From NCBI GenBank assembly GCA_009801085.1, contig VNWV01000011.1, positions 496,001 through 560,000 on the forward strand: 64,000 bases of DNA, given 5' to 3'. The stretch comes from Lasiodiplodia sp. COLG20 (taxonomy: Eukaryota > Ascomycota > Dothideomycetes > Botryosphaeriales > Botryosphaeriaceae). Position numbers and translations under genes: made by a program. The notes under the pieces are model-generated. The model did not search any database. It saw only the letters and a program-made list of their open reading frames with translations, and had not been told where the DNA came from. Each line of letters begins with the position of its first letter. The first letter of the stretch is position 1. Shown in pieces: positions 11,341 through 21,607 of the stretch.

Positions 11341-12944
11341 GAGGGGTCTGCGGCACTACTAGGCGTTCAAGTTCTTCTGTAGTTGCGTCTCTCTTTCATG
11401 CAAGGCGTTGGTGGCGTTGCTTGGGTGTTTGGCTGTTTTGTTGTCATTCACTCCTGGACGCGGTGGAGGTTGTTACGGGAGATCTGGATTTCTACTGTGA
11501 GTAGTTGCGGGTGTACTGTACATGTGTTGTTTATGATAAGCTTTCGAATGCATTTATGAAACCCATTTGCAATCCTCAGTCTCACGTGGTGACGATGACT
11601 CCGGAGATTGCACTCTCGTGAACCCGCCAGAGTAGGCAGGCGGCCGGTTGGTGATGGACGTGGAACAGCGCTTCTTTCCCGAGGTCTCGACCCGGATATT
11701 AGGCATCAACAATTTGAGTGAAGGTGGGATGCAAACGGTCCAACACCGAATGCCGATGGCCAATGCAGTGATGGGGCACAGATGGTGGAGGTCGCAGTAA
11801 GCCTCAAACGCCACACAACACCCATGTTTGATGCGCTTTGAGCATGACATTACCTCAGCGGCCGTGGGCTTATCAGAACCCGATCCTGGGGATGACATGG
11901 GGGAGTGGATTCTGCAGGCACAGGCAATCTGCCTTTGTCTTCAGCCACGTCTCGGCTGGCGACGCTCGACTCCCGCCTAGCATGGTGTTCGTGCGATAAG
12001 CTCAACGCCCTCCGGCCGGCCGGTCTCGTCCATCTTCACCACGGCCCAGCCACCACGTCCCCAATGCAGAACCTCTCTTTCGCTCTCGTCTCGCCGCCGC
12101 GCTCGCCGAGAGCGCCGCTGTGTGGATGTTCCACGCCGCATGTGCGGCCCCAACGTTATCTATCTATAGCTGCCTTCCCTTATCAGCCGCGACTCGCTCC
12201 TACTATCAATAGCCGTGAGCCGCCGCGAATCAAATAATTCCCCATGCTCGATCCCATGTGCCGACAGCTCAGTCTATGCCGCAACCGGTCTAAAAGTCCG
12301 GAGAAGCGCAATCCACCAACCGGCCTCTCGGCGCGCCCGCAGCTCTGTCCCCTGCCAACGTTTCCGCTGCCCTCGCACCCAATCTCAGAGCGGGCTGATC
12401 CCTCTCTAATCTTACGTGCTGCCGAAACAGCCGTGCGTCGTCATGTTACTGAAATCACTGACTGATGGTGGGTGTTCTCGAGGCTCAAAGTGCGCCCTAT
12501 CATGGCCAGGGGACCCGGCAACGCGGGTGCAGTCGCTATCTTGAACGGAAGAACCCAGAAGAGAACCCACCCGAATCCCTCACATCCTCTCCGCCCGCCA
12601 AGATCGCTTGCCTATGTCTTGTCCGCTTGGCTTATTCCGGGGATGTTGCTCGTGCGCCGGCTGTCTCTTATCAGTGCCAAGCCGTATTGAAGGCGAGAAG
12701 AAGCCGTGGGACTGTGAGCTGTACGCGGAGAAGAGGCGTCGATATGGGGGTCCAATTCCCCCATTGCCGGTCTGAAGCTATGGCCCCTTGACTCAGGCCT
12801 TCTCTCGCGGACGCTTATATCTATCCTTACGCTCCCTCATCCTTAGTCTGCTTTTCCTCCTCGATTTCCGAATCCGTACCAATCTCGGGGGCTCTAGTCC
12901 AGTTAAGTGTCATTCAATCAGCTGCCACAATCCTGCTGCACACC
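11341..12944. promoter_or_regulatory. Long leader of the ammonium transporter with clustered GATA motifs
   Basis: This 1.6-kb gap holds the Lon 3' region and the upstream region of the ammonium transporter. HGATAR motifs, the type bound by AreA/Nit2 GATA factors, appear at about 11534-11540 (+), 11869-11875 (-), 11994-12000 (+), 12156-12164 (two overlapping, -), 12179-12185 (-), 12535-12541 (-) and 12667-12673 (-). A TATA-like stretch is near 12815-12820. Open frames here have no recognisable protein. Regulation by nitrogen is inferred from the motifs and the downstream gene. Confidence 0.5.
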
Positions 12945-14507
12945 ATGGCGGAGATACCACCAACTGTAAGTCCTGCTCTACCCCAATGCTTCCCAGCTGC
13001 TCACAAGGTGCCTAGCCCGAGTATGACCCGTCGGATCCCAAGGGCGGCGACCCTACCCTGGTCAATGTCAACGCCATCTACACGGGCCTGGAGTTCCACT
13101 ACGTCTGGCTGATGGTCTGCGCGTGCCTCGTCTTCATGATCATCCCGGGCATCGGTCTCCTCTACGGCGGCCTCGCGCGGCGCAAGTCGTCGCTGTCACT
13201 GCTCTTCCAGTCGTTCATGGTCATGGGCGTGACGACGTTCCAGTGGATGTTCTGGGGCTACTCGCTGGCGTACAGCCGCACGGCGGGGCCCTTCATCGGC
13301 GACCTCAAGAACTTCGGCCTGATGAACGTGCAGGTGGCGCCGTCGCCCGGGTCGGCGCTGCTGCCCGAGATCGTCTTCTGCCTGTACCAGCTGCTCTTCT
13401 GCGCGTGCACCGTGCAGATCGTCATCGGCGGCGCCTTCGAGCGCGGCCGCATCGTGCCCTCGCTCATCTTCTCGTTCCTGTGGGCCACCGTCGTCTACTG
13501 CCCCATCGCCTGCTGGACCTGGAACGCCAACGGCTGGCTGTACAACCTGCCGTCGCTCGACTTCGCCGGCGGCGGCCCCGTCCACATCGCCTCGGGCTGG
13601 TCCGCCCTGGCCTACGCCTTCGTGCTGGGCAAGAGGAAGCACGCCGGCGAGGCCTCGCACGGCAAGCCGCACAACACCACGCTCGTCTTCCTGGGTGAGT
13701 AACCCCCTCCCCACTACTTTCCCCTTCGATGCCAGGCAGCTGACCTTCTTTCTTTTCCCAGGCACGGTGCTCATCTGGTTCGGATGGTTTGGCTTCAACG
13801 GCGGGTCGGCGCTCAACGCGTCGGTGCGCTCCATGTACGTCTGCTTCAACACCAACACCGCAGCATGCTTCGGCGTGCTGGGCTGGGTGCTGGTCGACTA
13901 CATCAAGCACAAGGGCAAGTTCTCAGTCGTGGGCGCGTGCTCGGGCGCCATCGCCGGTCTCGTCGGCATCACGCCCGCGGCGGGCTTCGTCTCGCTCTGG
14001 ATCGCCGCCGTCATCGGCTTCCTCACGGGGGCCGCCTGCTCCGCCGTGCAGAACGTCGACCGCTGGCTGCACATCGACGAGGGCATGGACGTCTTCAAGC
14101 TGCACGGCATCGGCGGCATGATCGGCTCCTTCCTCACCGGCATCTTCGCCCAGACCTGGGTCGCCTCGCTCGACGGCCTGGGCACCGAGGCCGCCGGCGC
14201 CATGGACGGCGAGGGCGTCCAGGTCGGCCGCCAGCTCGCCGAGATCTGCGCCATCTCCGCTTACTCGTTCGTCGTCTCCTGCATCCTGCTCTACATCCTC
14301 AAGTTCATCCCCGGCATGCACCTGCGCGTCAGCGAGGAGGCCGAGATGATCGGTCTTGATATCGACCAGTTCTTCGACGAGCAGATTGGCGACTGGACCC
14401 TGCTCGAGCACGTCCAGATTGCCCACGGCCAGCCTGCCCCGGCCGCCGTGAGTGGTTCTAGCAGTCAGAAGCAGAGCGAGGACGGCAAGGAGGCGAAGGA
14501 GGCCTAG
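12945..14507 (+). CDS. Ammonium transporter, Amt/Mep family
   Basis: Plasma-membrane ammonium permease with about 11 membrane segments. Exons are 12945-12965 (only seven codons), 13016-13694 and 13762-14507, 481 residues. Family marks are visible: GGLARRKSS after the second segment, GGAFERGRIVP, the signature AGGGPVHIASG, and the two pore histidines His197 and His348 (KLHGIGG). The cytoplasmic tail of about 70 residues ends in a serine/lysine/glutamate-rich stretch, as in fungal Mep proteins, where it carries gating and phosphorylation sites. The body of the gene uses almost only G or C at third positions, much more than its neighbours, which suggests strong expression. The upstream region has at least seven GATA motifs, fitting control by nitrogen. 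High- or low-affinity type (MepA or MeaA) was not assigned. Confidence 0.94.
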
Positions 14508-14887
14508 GCGACTGGAAGAGGAATTGTTGGAGAGCTGGGATCATGATACCCTTTTTGGAGTGAGATATGTGTGACCTCTCAGGGGCGTCATGTTCACTGA
14601 AAGACAAGCACTTGTTAATAGATTTCCTTGAAATTGAATACCTCTAGCAGTACTTACATCTTAGTAGCGATGCCTTAAGTATTTCAGAGAGCAAATAGAT
14701 GAATGTCAGAGCTGCGGATGTGATAAGTGTGACTGGTGCGCTCATCCCGGTTCGCAGGTGTAGTCTAGGTCAGTACTGGCATTACGGTCGACGCTGTCAT
14801 CTGAAGTAGTTTCTAATGGTCCATAATCATTCATACTCATGATTTTTTACATGTTGTACATTACATACATCTATTGTGGCTTCCCTT
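14508..14887. other. Convergent 3' intergenic region
   Basis: These 380 bases lie between the stop codons of the ammonium transporter and the MDM33-like gene. The sequence is AT-richer than the flanking genes and holds only the two presumed 3' untranslated regions. Confidence 0.5.
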
Positions 14888-16510
14888 TCAATTGCCGCCA
14901 CTGGGTTTCAGGAAGGCCAGCACAAGGACTCCCATAAACGCAGCTCCAGCGACAGCACCCTGAAGCGCTGCATTGGTAACGTCAACCTTGCGAACGGAGA
15001 TGGCGCGTTCGCTAAAGAGGTCTTGAAGGTAGAGATTGCAGTCCTCGATAAAGAAGACCAACTTCTCTTGTGCAGTCATTGGAACAGGTCTCCTCATCGG
15101 CACAGGTCTTTCCTTCGGGACAGGCTTTTCCTCAAAGACCGGAGTAGGTTCGGGCGTTGGGAGGGGTATGGTGGGTTCCGGACCAGACAGATCAGCCGTG
15201 ACTGTCTCAGGGGCATCTGCAAACTCGACACGCTCAAGCGGTACGCCAGCCGGCTCGACGACGTCATCGATCTCTTTCTGAACAGCGTCGGTCGAGCGGA
15301 CCTCGGCGGCCTCAGCGATCTCCGTGGCCTTTTCGGGGGTGATCGGGACCGCAGCAGCACCAATGCCAGCTGCTGGGACTGCGGCTGTCATGGTCCTCTC
15401 GTCCAGTGCATTCTTGATCTCCCTGACAAGTCTCCTCCTCCGCCATGGCTCGATAGCAACAAGTTGGCTGAGAAGTAGCAGAATGTTGACTCCCATCAGG
15501 CCAATGGTAACCCAAGTGCTGTTCCGGCGGATGGTGTCGCTCCAAATCTGCTCCTCGTGGTACTGGGCGCGCTCACGTTTTTCCAAATGGGCGCGGGCCT
15601 CCTCGAGAGCCCGGTCAGCAGATACCACGGCATCCTTGGCGCTTCGGACGGCTTGTTCGTTGAGATGTTCAGAGCGGATCAGAGACATGTACCGTTCGAG
15701 ATCAGCGGCAGACCATGAGTGCTTCCGTTCCAGCAGGCCGACAACTTCCTTCTGTGATGCCTGCTGTTGTGACTGGGCGGCCTCGAGCTCGCGTTTCGCA
15801 TCTTCGACTTGAGCACGGCGGGATCGGACGAGTCGTTCTGCGTAGTTATTAGCACGCATTTCTCAAGTAATCGGCTGCATCTCACCTTGTTGCTTGATCT
15901 CCTGGCGGAGAGCCTCGATGCCAGAGAAGTCTGTTCCAGTGTAGCTGTTCACCTTCTGCCCAACAAGGATGAGCTTCGGTAGCAGCTCGTCGAAGTAGGC
16001 GGTGGCCCGCTTGTAGACTTCCCATCGTAGACCTTGACGGTGAGACGGTAGTTTTTCGTCTGGAACCTGCTCGACCCGCTCGGGTTCTGGAGACGGAGAT
16101 GAGGAGGCATGTGGAGATTCCGGCTCTCGTGAAGGCGGAGGCGTTGTTTCATTCGAGGGTGCTGATGCTGATGCATCTGGGGACGGAGGTGGTTCGGGGG
16201 GCTGCTGGGACGACAGTTCGGAGGTGCGCTTTGCGGCATCCTCAACGGCTGGCGATTGAGGATCGTGGGGACCGGAGGAAGGCTTTTCCTGGCACAGGCG
16301 TGCAGTGGAAGACCATTGACGTATGGCTGCACGCACAGATGGCGGCGGCGTCCTCTTGCTCGGGGGGACCGGGGCGGCGGAGAAGGCGCGCAGCTTGCAT
16401 TGGAAGCACACGGACGATTGCTTGGAGACGGCGGTGGGCCGGGCTTGGGTGAACGTTAGCGCAGCATAGTCGGAGAGCGAGCGGGCGGCGTGCTGCAGCG
16501 CCGGGCGCAT
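14888..16510 (-). CDS. MDM33: Mitochondrial inner-membrane protein Mdm33/She9-like
   Basis: Inner-membrane protein that shapes mitochondria; the yeast protein is proposed to act in inner-membrane fission. Exons are 16510-15886 and 15837-14888, 524 residues. The N terminus (MRPALQHAARSLS) is arginine-containing, hydroxylated and free of acids for about 20 residues, a good matrix-targeting signal. A long proline/serine-rich segment follows to about residue 150, then the conserved core with coiled-coil helices (EDAKRELEAAQSQQQ), a membrane segment (LMGVNILLLLSQLVAI) and a second hydrophobic stretch near the C terminus (AGAAFMGVLVLAFL). The frame stays open upstream to 16666, so a longer start is formally possible, but it would bury the targeting peptide. 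It is head to head with the HAD phosphatase gene, 343 bases apart. Confidence 0.85.
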
Positions 16511-16853
16511 CTCTAAGGAGGGCGGGTGGCCGTGGGAATGGAGTTGATGCCGATGGATTTGGATCGGTGGCAGCACAGCTGGCCGGCGGACGACAGGCCG
16601 CGGGCGGAGGCGGTGAGGGCTGGCGTCCGGGAGCCAAGCGGCGGCGCGGCGACGGCTCACGCGCAATCATGATCCCCGCTGCGACCGCGGGGCTGGCTGC
16701 GGCGGCAGGTCGCAAATTGCGATTTTTGTTGACTTGGCTTCCTGTCATCTTCCTCCTCTCCCCCGTAGACCTCTTCTCACCTTAGACTTGTCTTGTCCCG
16801 CCATAGACCGTCCAATTTGCTTCCTTTTGTTCCATTAATTCTCACTCCACATC
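16511..16853. promoter_or_regulatory. Divergent promoter region, MDM33-like / HAD phosphatase
   Basis: This 343-base gap between outward-facing starts becomes strongly pyrimidine-rich on the plus strand from about 16738 to 16850, a common feature just upstream of fungal start codons. No other element was recognised. Confidence 0.55.
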
Positions 16854-18257
16854 ATGTCTGGCGCTCCTGATCTCTCGGCGCTGAAGACCGACCCCAAGTT
16901 CGTCTTCTTCACCGATTTCGACGGCACCATCACCCTTCAGGACAGTAAGTTCTAAAGATCTCTCTCCTTTCTATCTTCGCGCTTGAGGCTGGCTGGTACC
17001 GGAGCCATGCTCTTCCCCGATCGATGCCTCTTGTCTTGCGAGGCGGGGCTGCCGGGTACCTTCTCGATCTCGAAAGCATGAAGATGGACGTATTAGCCAG
17101 CCTCGAACATTTCTATTTGCCCTTTTAGAGGCGCCCTTGGGCACACGGAGAGAGCAGTACAGTTCTACATGTGGAGTTGAGCTTCCTCGCGAATACAAAC
17201 ACGCGCGAAGCAATGGTTCTGGCCTGGAGATACAGCGCCCTTCACGTGGTGTCCATCTATTTGCGGGACCCTGCCTCGTTCCCGCCTGCGTGTGCCCTGG
17301 CCGTGATGCTCGCAGAGTAGCTGTACTGCTCTGTCTGCCTGCAAGACCAAAATGCCGGAACAATGAATACTGAAGCTCGACAGGCAATGATTTCATGGTT
17401 CGTGTCTGAATTTGCCCTGTGTAGCGGATTCTAACCGTTTTGAAGACCGACAATATCGGCTTCGGCCAACCGCTCAGACGCCAGGGTAACATGGACACGC
17501 TCAACGGCGTCAAGACGTTCCGCGAGTCGTTCAAGGAGATGATGGACAGCATCAACAAGCCGTACGATCAGTGCATCAAGTACCTGGTTGAGAACATCAA
17601 GCTGGACCCCGGCTTCAACGAGTTCTTCAAGTGGTCGCTGGAGAACAACGTGCCCATCGTCGTGCTCTCGTCGGGCATGCAGCCCATCATCAAGGCGCTG
17701 CTCGAGCACCTGGTCGGCCCGGAGTTCGTCAAGATGCAGGTCGTCGCCAACGACGTGAGGCCGCGCGCCGGCAAGAGCAGCATCAACGAGGAGGGTGGCT
17801 GGGAGATTGTCTTCCACGACGACAGGTAGGCGGCTACGCGCGAAAAAAGCAAACAGCGGTTCTGACGGTTGCGCAGCGGATTCGGCCACGACAAGTCGCT
17901 TACGCTCCGCCCCTACGCACAGCTGCCCGAGGGCCAGCGTCCGACCATGTTCTACGCGGGCGACGGCGTCAGTGACCTCTCGGCGGCGAGGGAGACTGAC
18001 TTGCTGTTCGCCAAGAAGGGCCACGACCTGATCCAATACTGCGTGCGCGAGGACATTCCCTTCACCGTATTCGGCGACTGGAAAGACATCCTGGCCAAGG
18101 TCAAGGAGATTGTGTATGTATCATCTGACCCCGTCTCACGCACCGGCGCTGACGCAGAGCTCCCAGTGAGGGCAAGACCTCCGTCCAGCAGGCAGCGAAG
18201 GAGGGCTACGAGCAGTTCAAGAGCGGGCAGGCGGGTGTCAACGGGCACGCCAAGTAG
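16854..18257 (+). CDS. HAD-superfamily phosphatase, yeast YNL010W/MtnX-like
   Basis: Small cytosolic phosphatase of the HAD class, close to the fungal family that includes yeast YNL010W (a polyol/sugar-phosphate phosphatase) and bacterial MtnX. Exons are 16854-16944, 17384-17397, 17446-17825, 17877-18113 and 18167-18257, 270 residues. Motif I is DFDGT at residues 21-25 with the nucleophile Asp21 and acid Asp23, motif II is VVLSSGM, and motif IV is FYAGDGVSDLS. The second exon is only 14 bases (codons for part of Ser, then Asn-Asp-Phe-Met) and restores the conserved stretch SNDFMTDNIGFG. The first intron is long for this region (439 bases). The 17398 donor (GTTCGT) is weak, but a CTAAC branch site sits 10 bases before its acceptor region. 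The exact substrate is unknown. Confidence 0.85.
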
Positions 18258-18891
18258 GCGAGGGTCGGGCCGCAATGGCTGCGGTTGATAAGCAGCCGCA
18301 CCCTGGTGGTGGGCTGGTATTATTGATAGACATGGCTAGAAATAGAGGGGCATGAACCGGTCGCAAGATCACATGATGCGGCGCTGCGCGTGGCCGCCGA
18401 GTGGAGCGCTTCGCTCTGCAAGGTCGATCTCGGGCTGCGCTTGGTGTCTGGATGGCTGCAGCGACTTTGACAACGCATCACTACCGCCCGCCCATCATGC
18501 TCTCACCACCCCTCCCGCTTGCTTCTGGAAGCCAGAGGCTCGCCTTGCAACCCTCGCGTTTATAGGCCGTGTTTCGCTGCTCGGCGATCGATCTGCTGAA
18601 CCACCAGCCCAGTGCCCCTCAATTTCCCCCGCGGCGCGGCGGGGGTTTACCGGACTTTATTTCACCAGAGCACCAGGGGCACCTCGACACCGCGAGAAAC
18701 ATCAGTGCCCAACGTCCTACAATACCCACCAGCCATTGACCCTCCGCACCCGGCCCGATCCCACCTAGCCGCGACCTCTCTCTCTCTCCCGCACGAAGCC
18801 AACCCTCCCTTTAAACTTTCCGCCCACTCCTCCACCAATCCTTCACCGCTCGTAACCCCGCCCGCCTCACCTCCCCGCCCTCACCCTCACC
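18258..18891. other. Intergenic region upstream of the NECAP-like gene
   Basis: These 634 bases hold the phosphatase 3' region and the NECAP-like promoter. A TATA-like stretch (tttataggcc) is near 18560. From about 18770 to the ATG the plus strand is very rich in C and T. No coding signal was accepted. Confidence 0.5.
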
Positions 18892-19776
18892 ATGGAGACC
18901 ATCGACCCGACCACCGGCCAGAAGCTGCCGCCCGACGCCATCCAGCGCGTGCTCTTCATTGCCACCAACGTGCACATCTACCAGATCCCGCCGCTCTCCT
19001 CGAACAAGGGCTACTCGGCCGCCGAATGGACCGACGAGAAGCGCAGCAAGAAGATCTTCACCGGCCGCATGCGCCTGCTCGAGACGGCCGTCCCCAAGCC
19101 CGCCTCGACAACAACACCCACACCTGAGCAGCAGCCGAGCGAGGACGTCAAGGTGGACCTGCTCGTCGAGGACCCGGCCACCGGCGACCTCTTCGCCGCC
19201 GCGCCCTACACGTCGCCGGGCGTCGTCGAGCAGGCCATCGACAGCAGCCGTTTCTTCGCCGTGCAGTTCCGCAACCAGGGCATGAAGGCGACGCTGGGCA
19301 TCGGCTTCGAGGAGCGCAGCGAGGCCATGGACTTCAACATCTCGCTGCAGGACGCGCGCAAGGTGCTCGGCTTCGAGCCAAAGGGTGGCAACAGCAACGG
19401 CTCCTCCTCCGGCTCCGCGCGACCCTCCAAGACCGCCGCCGAGGAGAAGAAGGACTTCAGCCTGAAGGAGGGCGAGACCATCACCGTCAACATCGGCGGG
19501 AGGGGCAGGCGGAACAGGAACAGCAGCGGGAGCCCGCCCGGCGAGGAGAACAAAGACGCGCAGGCCGCCTTGTTCTCCATCAAGCCTCCGCCCCCGAGCG
19601 GCGGCGGTGGGGGACCGGTGCCATTTCTGCCCCCGCCACCTAGTGCATCGTCTGTCAAAGCAGAAAGGCGGAGGAGTAGGCCGTTGCCACCACAGGGGGC
19701 AATGCCGCCCGCAGAGAAGCAGCCAAGTCCGCAGGAGTTGGGCTTCGACGATGGAGAGTTTGGAGAGTTCCAGTGA
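18892..19776 (+). CDS. NECAP-like adaptin-ear-binding endocytic protein
   Basis: Homologue of the NECAP family (PH-like NECAP domain), coat-associated proteins that bind the AP-2/AP-1 adaptors in clathrin-mediated trafficking. Single exon, 294 residues. The PH-like fold covers about residues 15-175: it opens with QRVLFIATNVHIYQIPP and includes AAEWTDEKRSKKIF, FFAVQFRN, and GIGFEERSEAMDFN followed by SLQDARK, all hallmarks of the family. The tail is low-complexity with a polyglycine/proline segment and ends in FDDGEFGEFQ. The aromatic-acidic ending resembles the WxxF-type adaptor-binding tails of animal NECAPs, but here Phe takes the place of Trp. No intron is needed. Third positions are strongly G/C-biased. 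Confidence 0.9.
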   Translation: METIDPTTGQKLPPDAIQRVLFIATNVHIYQIPPLSSNKGYSAAEWTDEKRSKKIFTGRMRLLETAVPKPASTTTPTPEQQPSEDVKVDLLVEDPATGDLFAAAPYTSPGVVEQAIDSSRFFAVQFRNQGMKATLGIGFEERSEAMDFNISLQDARKVLGFEPKGGNSNGSSSGSARPSKTAAEEKKDFSLKEGETITVNIGGRGRRNRNSSGSPPGEENKDAQAALFSIKPPPPSGGGGGPVPFLPPPPSASSVKAERRRSRPLPPQGAMPPAEKQPSPQELGFDDGEFGEFQ

Positions 19777-20244
19777 GGCGGGCATATCTAGAAAAAGATG
19801 TATGCGTGAGGTGAATGTTCCAGATTCAACCAGAGTTCAACAATGGATCCGGAACTGCGCTCCAGTGAGCGTATCTGACCCTTATTTTTTTTTTTTTTTG
19901 GCTTCACTAAACAAATGGAAACCTGCATGCGTCACGGCGTTTGTCAAGCGTTCAGCAGTCCACTCCTCACGCCTGAATATGGCGTCGTAGACATTCATGA
20001 TACAGAATTTACTCCATTGGTGAAAGGTTACATCGCCTCGTTGACTCGTACATGCATTCATTCTTGGCCAGGGTCGTCAAATCCGCAGTCTATCCAACTT
20101 TTCGTCCGGCGTAAGGGTGTCGAGAGGATAACAATACCTACCGTTCCAGCAAGAATCTCGGTGCGGAGAGGTCAGCAGACCTGAGAAACATTGGCTTTCA
20201 AGACAAGCTAGCTTCTTCGCACTTCCGCATCGCTTTCGGGTCAT
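19777..20244. other. Convergent 3' intergenic region with a poly-T tract
   Basis: These 468 bases separate two stop codons. A run of 15 T lies at 19885-19899. Nothing else was recognised; it should be the two 3' untranslated regions. Confidence 0.5.
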
Positions 20245-21168
20245 TTACACGCCGTTGAGCTGGTCGTACAGATCGTTGATATCCCGCATGAGCGAATCGC
20301 GGTCAGAGCCATCAGGGCAGTCCGTCCATTCGCCATTGTCTCGAATGCAGCGGACTTTCTCGTCCAGCCGGATCTTTGCCAATCATTAGCGGGATTTCCC
20401 CCAGGATGTTGCCAGGTTCACTCACCGTGCAGCTCTTGGTGACGTTGGCTTCAGAGCTCCTCACGAAGCTGGCCTGCAGCAGATCGGCCGCGTAGCCACC
20501 ATCGTCCTTGGTCAAGCAGTCATTGATCCTGGCAAAATCGATGCCATGCTCCATCGCACAGTCCTCTATCATATGGCGCTGGGGGATCTTCTCGTACTGC
20601 CGAGTCAGGCAGTATGTAAAGCCAAGATAGATCTTCGGGTCGGGATAAGCGTCATGTGCACACAACTCAATAAGATTTCCTAGGCATTCACTCTCGCCGT
20701 GCTTGCACTCCACGCCGTCGTCGTGGTCGGTGGGCTTGCCAATGTACGAGAGCGTAAAGTCGATGCGATCCGAAATCTCGACCATGGTAGGCAGTACAAG
20801 CAGCTGCAGGCAGTCGAGGGCATCGGGGCATTTCGACCTAGGATCGGAAGATAGCGTTAGACAAGGTTGTGGTGGCGTTTTGAGCGCGGGAGAAGCGGAA
20901 CAGCGGGGAGAGGGTGGCCATACATGATATGGGCCTCCAGGGGCACCTTTTTGACGTTGGTCAAGGCTGTCTGAGGGGCGGCATCTTCGTCCCAGGCAAT
21001 CATGGGGCGGCTCTGGATGCCAGTTGGGAAGAATAGGACCAACAAAGCAAGCAGAGCTATGACGGCGACGCGCACAAAGACGGCCAACAGGGCACGACGC
21101 GGACGCGAGGGCTCGGGTTGGCGGGGCTCGGAGGGACGAGCAAGCGGCAGCGGATGTTTCTCGTCCAT
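20245..21168 (-). CDS. GILT-like thiol reductase family protein, membrane-anchored
   Basis: Member of the GILT (gamma-interferon-inducible lysosomal thiol reductase) family in its fungal form. Exons are 21168-20924, 20837-20426 and 20373-20245, 261 residues. Residues about 25-50 form one long hydrophobic helix (AVIALLALLVLFFPTGI) after a basic proline-rich head, so it should be a type II signal-anchored protein of the secretory/vacuolar route. The GILT signature C-x-HG-x2-EC-x2-N-x4-C is intact (CKHGESECLGNLIELC). The usual CXXC centre is not: at that place the protein reads SKCPDALDC, so the first cysteine is kept, the second is alanine, and a further cysteine follows. Reductase activity is therefore uncertain. 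It is head to head with the hexokinase-family gene. Confidence 0.85.
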
Positions 21169-21607
21169 GGCGCAGGTGGGGATGAGAGGTGCAGAGGTGC
21201 AGAGATGCGGAGCGGGTTGGGCGTGGGGAGCTAGAGGCGGAGATCAGAGCTCGGGCGGGACTGACGTTGCACGGAAGGCACCAGCACTCAGGGTCCAGCG
21301 GCAGCAGGTGCAGGCATCACGGAAGCTTCCACTATCCCAGCAGGGCGCGAGCATCGGGACTGTTGCATCGGCTCAACCGCCCTACGCCCACGACCCGGGC
21401 CGCTTTCAGCCTGGCGTACCCTCGCTGAGCCTGCACTCCGTCCGCCCGCCACAGCTCGGAACCCTGCCCGAGGCGCAAGGCTACCAGCTGCTTTCAGCAA
21501 TCTTATTGCCGGCAGATATGGCTCCCTATACCCCGTTATCTTAATTCCCCCATACACACTCCCCCTCCACATACCGCGCCAGACCAGACCAGCCGTCTTG
21601 AACAGCG
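21169..21607. promoter_or_regulatory. Divergent promoter region, GILT-like / hexokinase-family
   Basis: These 439 bases lie between outward-facing start codons. A TATA-like stretch (ccctatacccc) is near 21523-21534, about 80 bases before the kinase ATG. The long open frames here are judged compositional. Confidence 0.5.

Noticed and set aside
13196..13858. 220-codon frame antisense to the ammonium transporter
   Set aside because: It follows from the extreme GC3 of the real gene; the product is Arg/Gly/Asp-rich and the frame crosses the real intron.
16971..17558. 195-codon antisense frame over the long intron of the HAD phosphatase
   Set aside because: It has no recognisable domain and runs antisense into a conserved exon.
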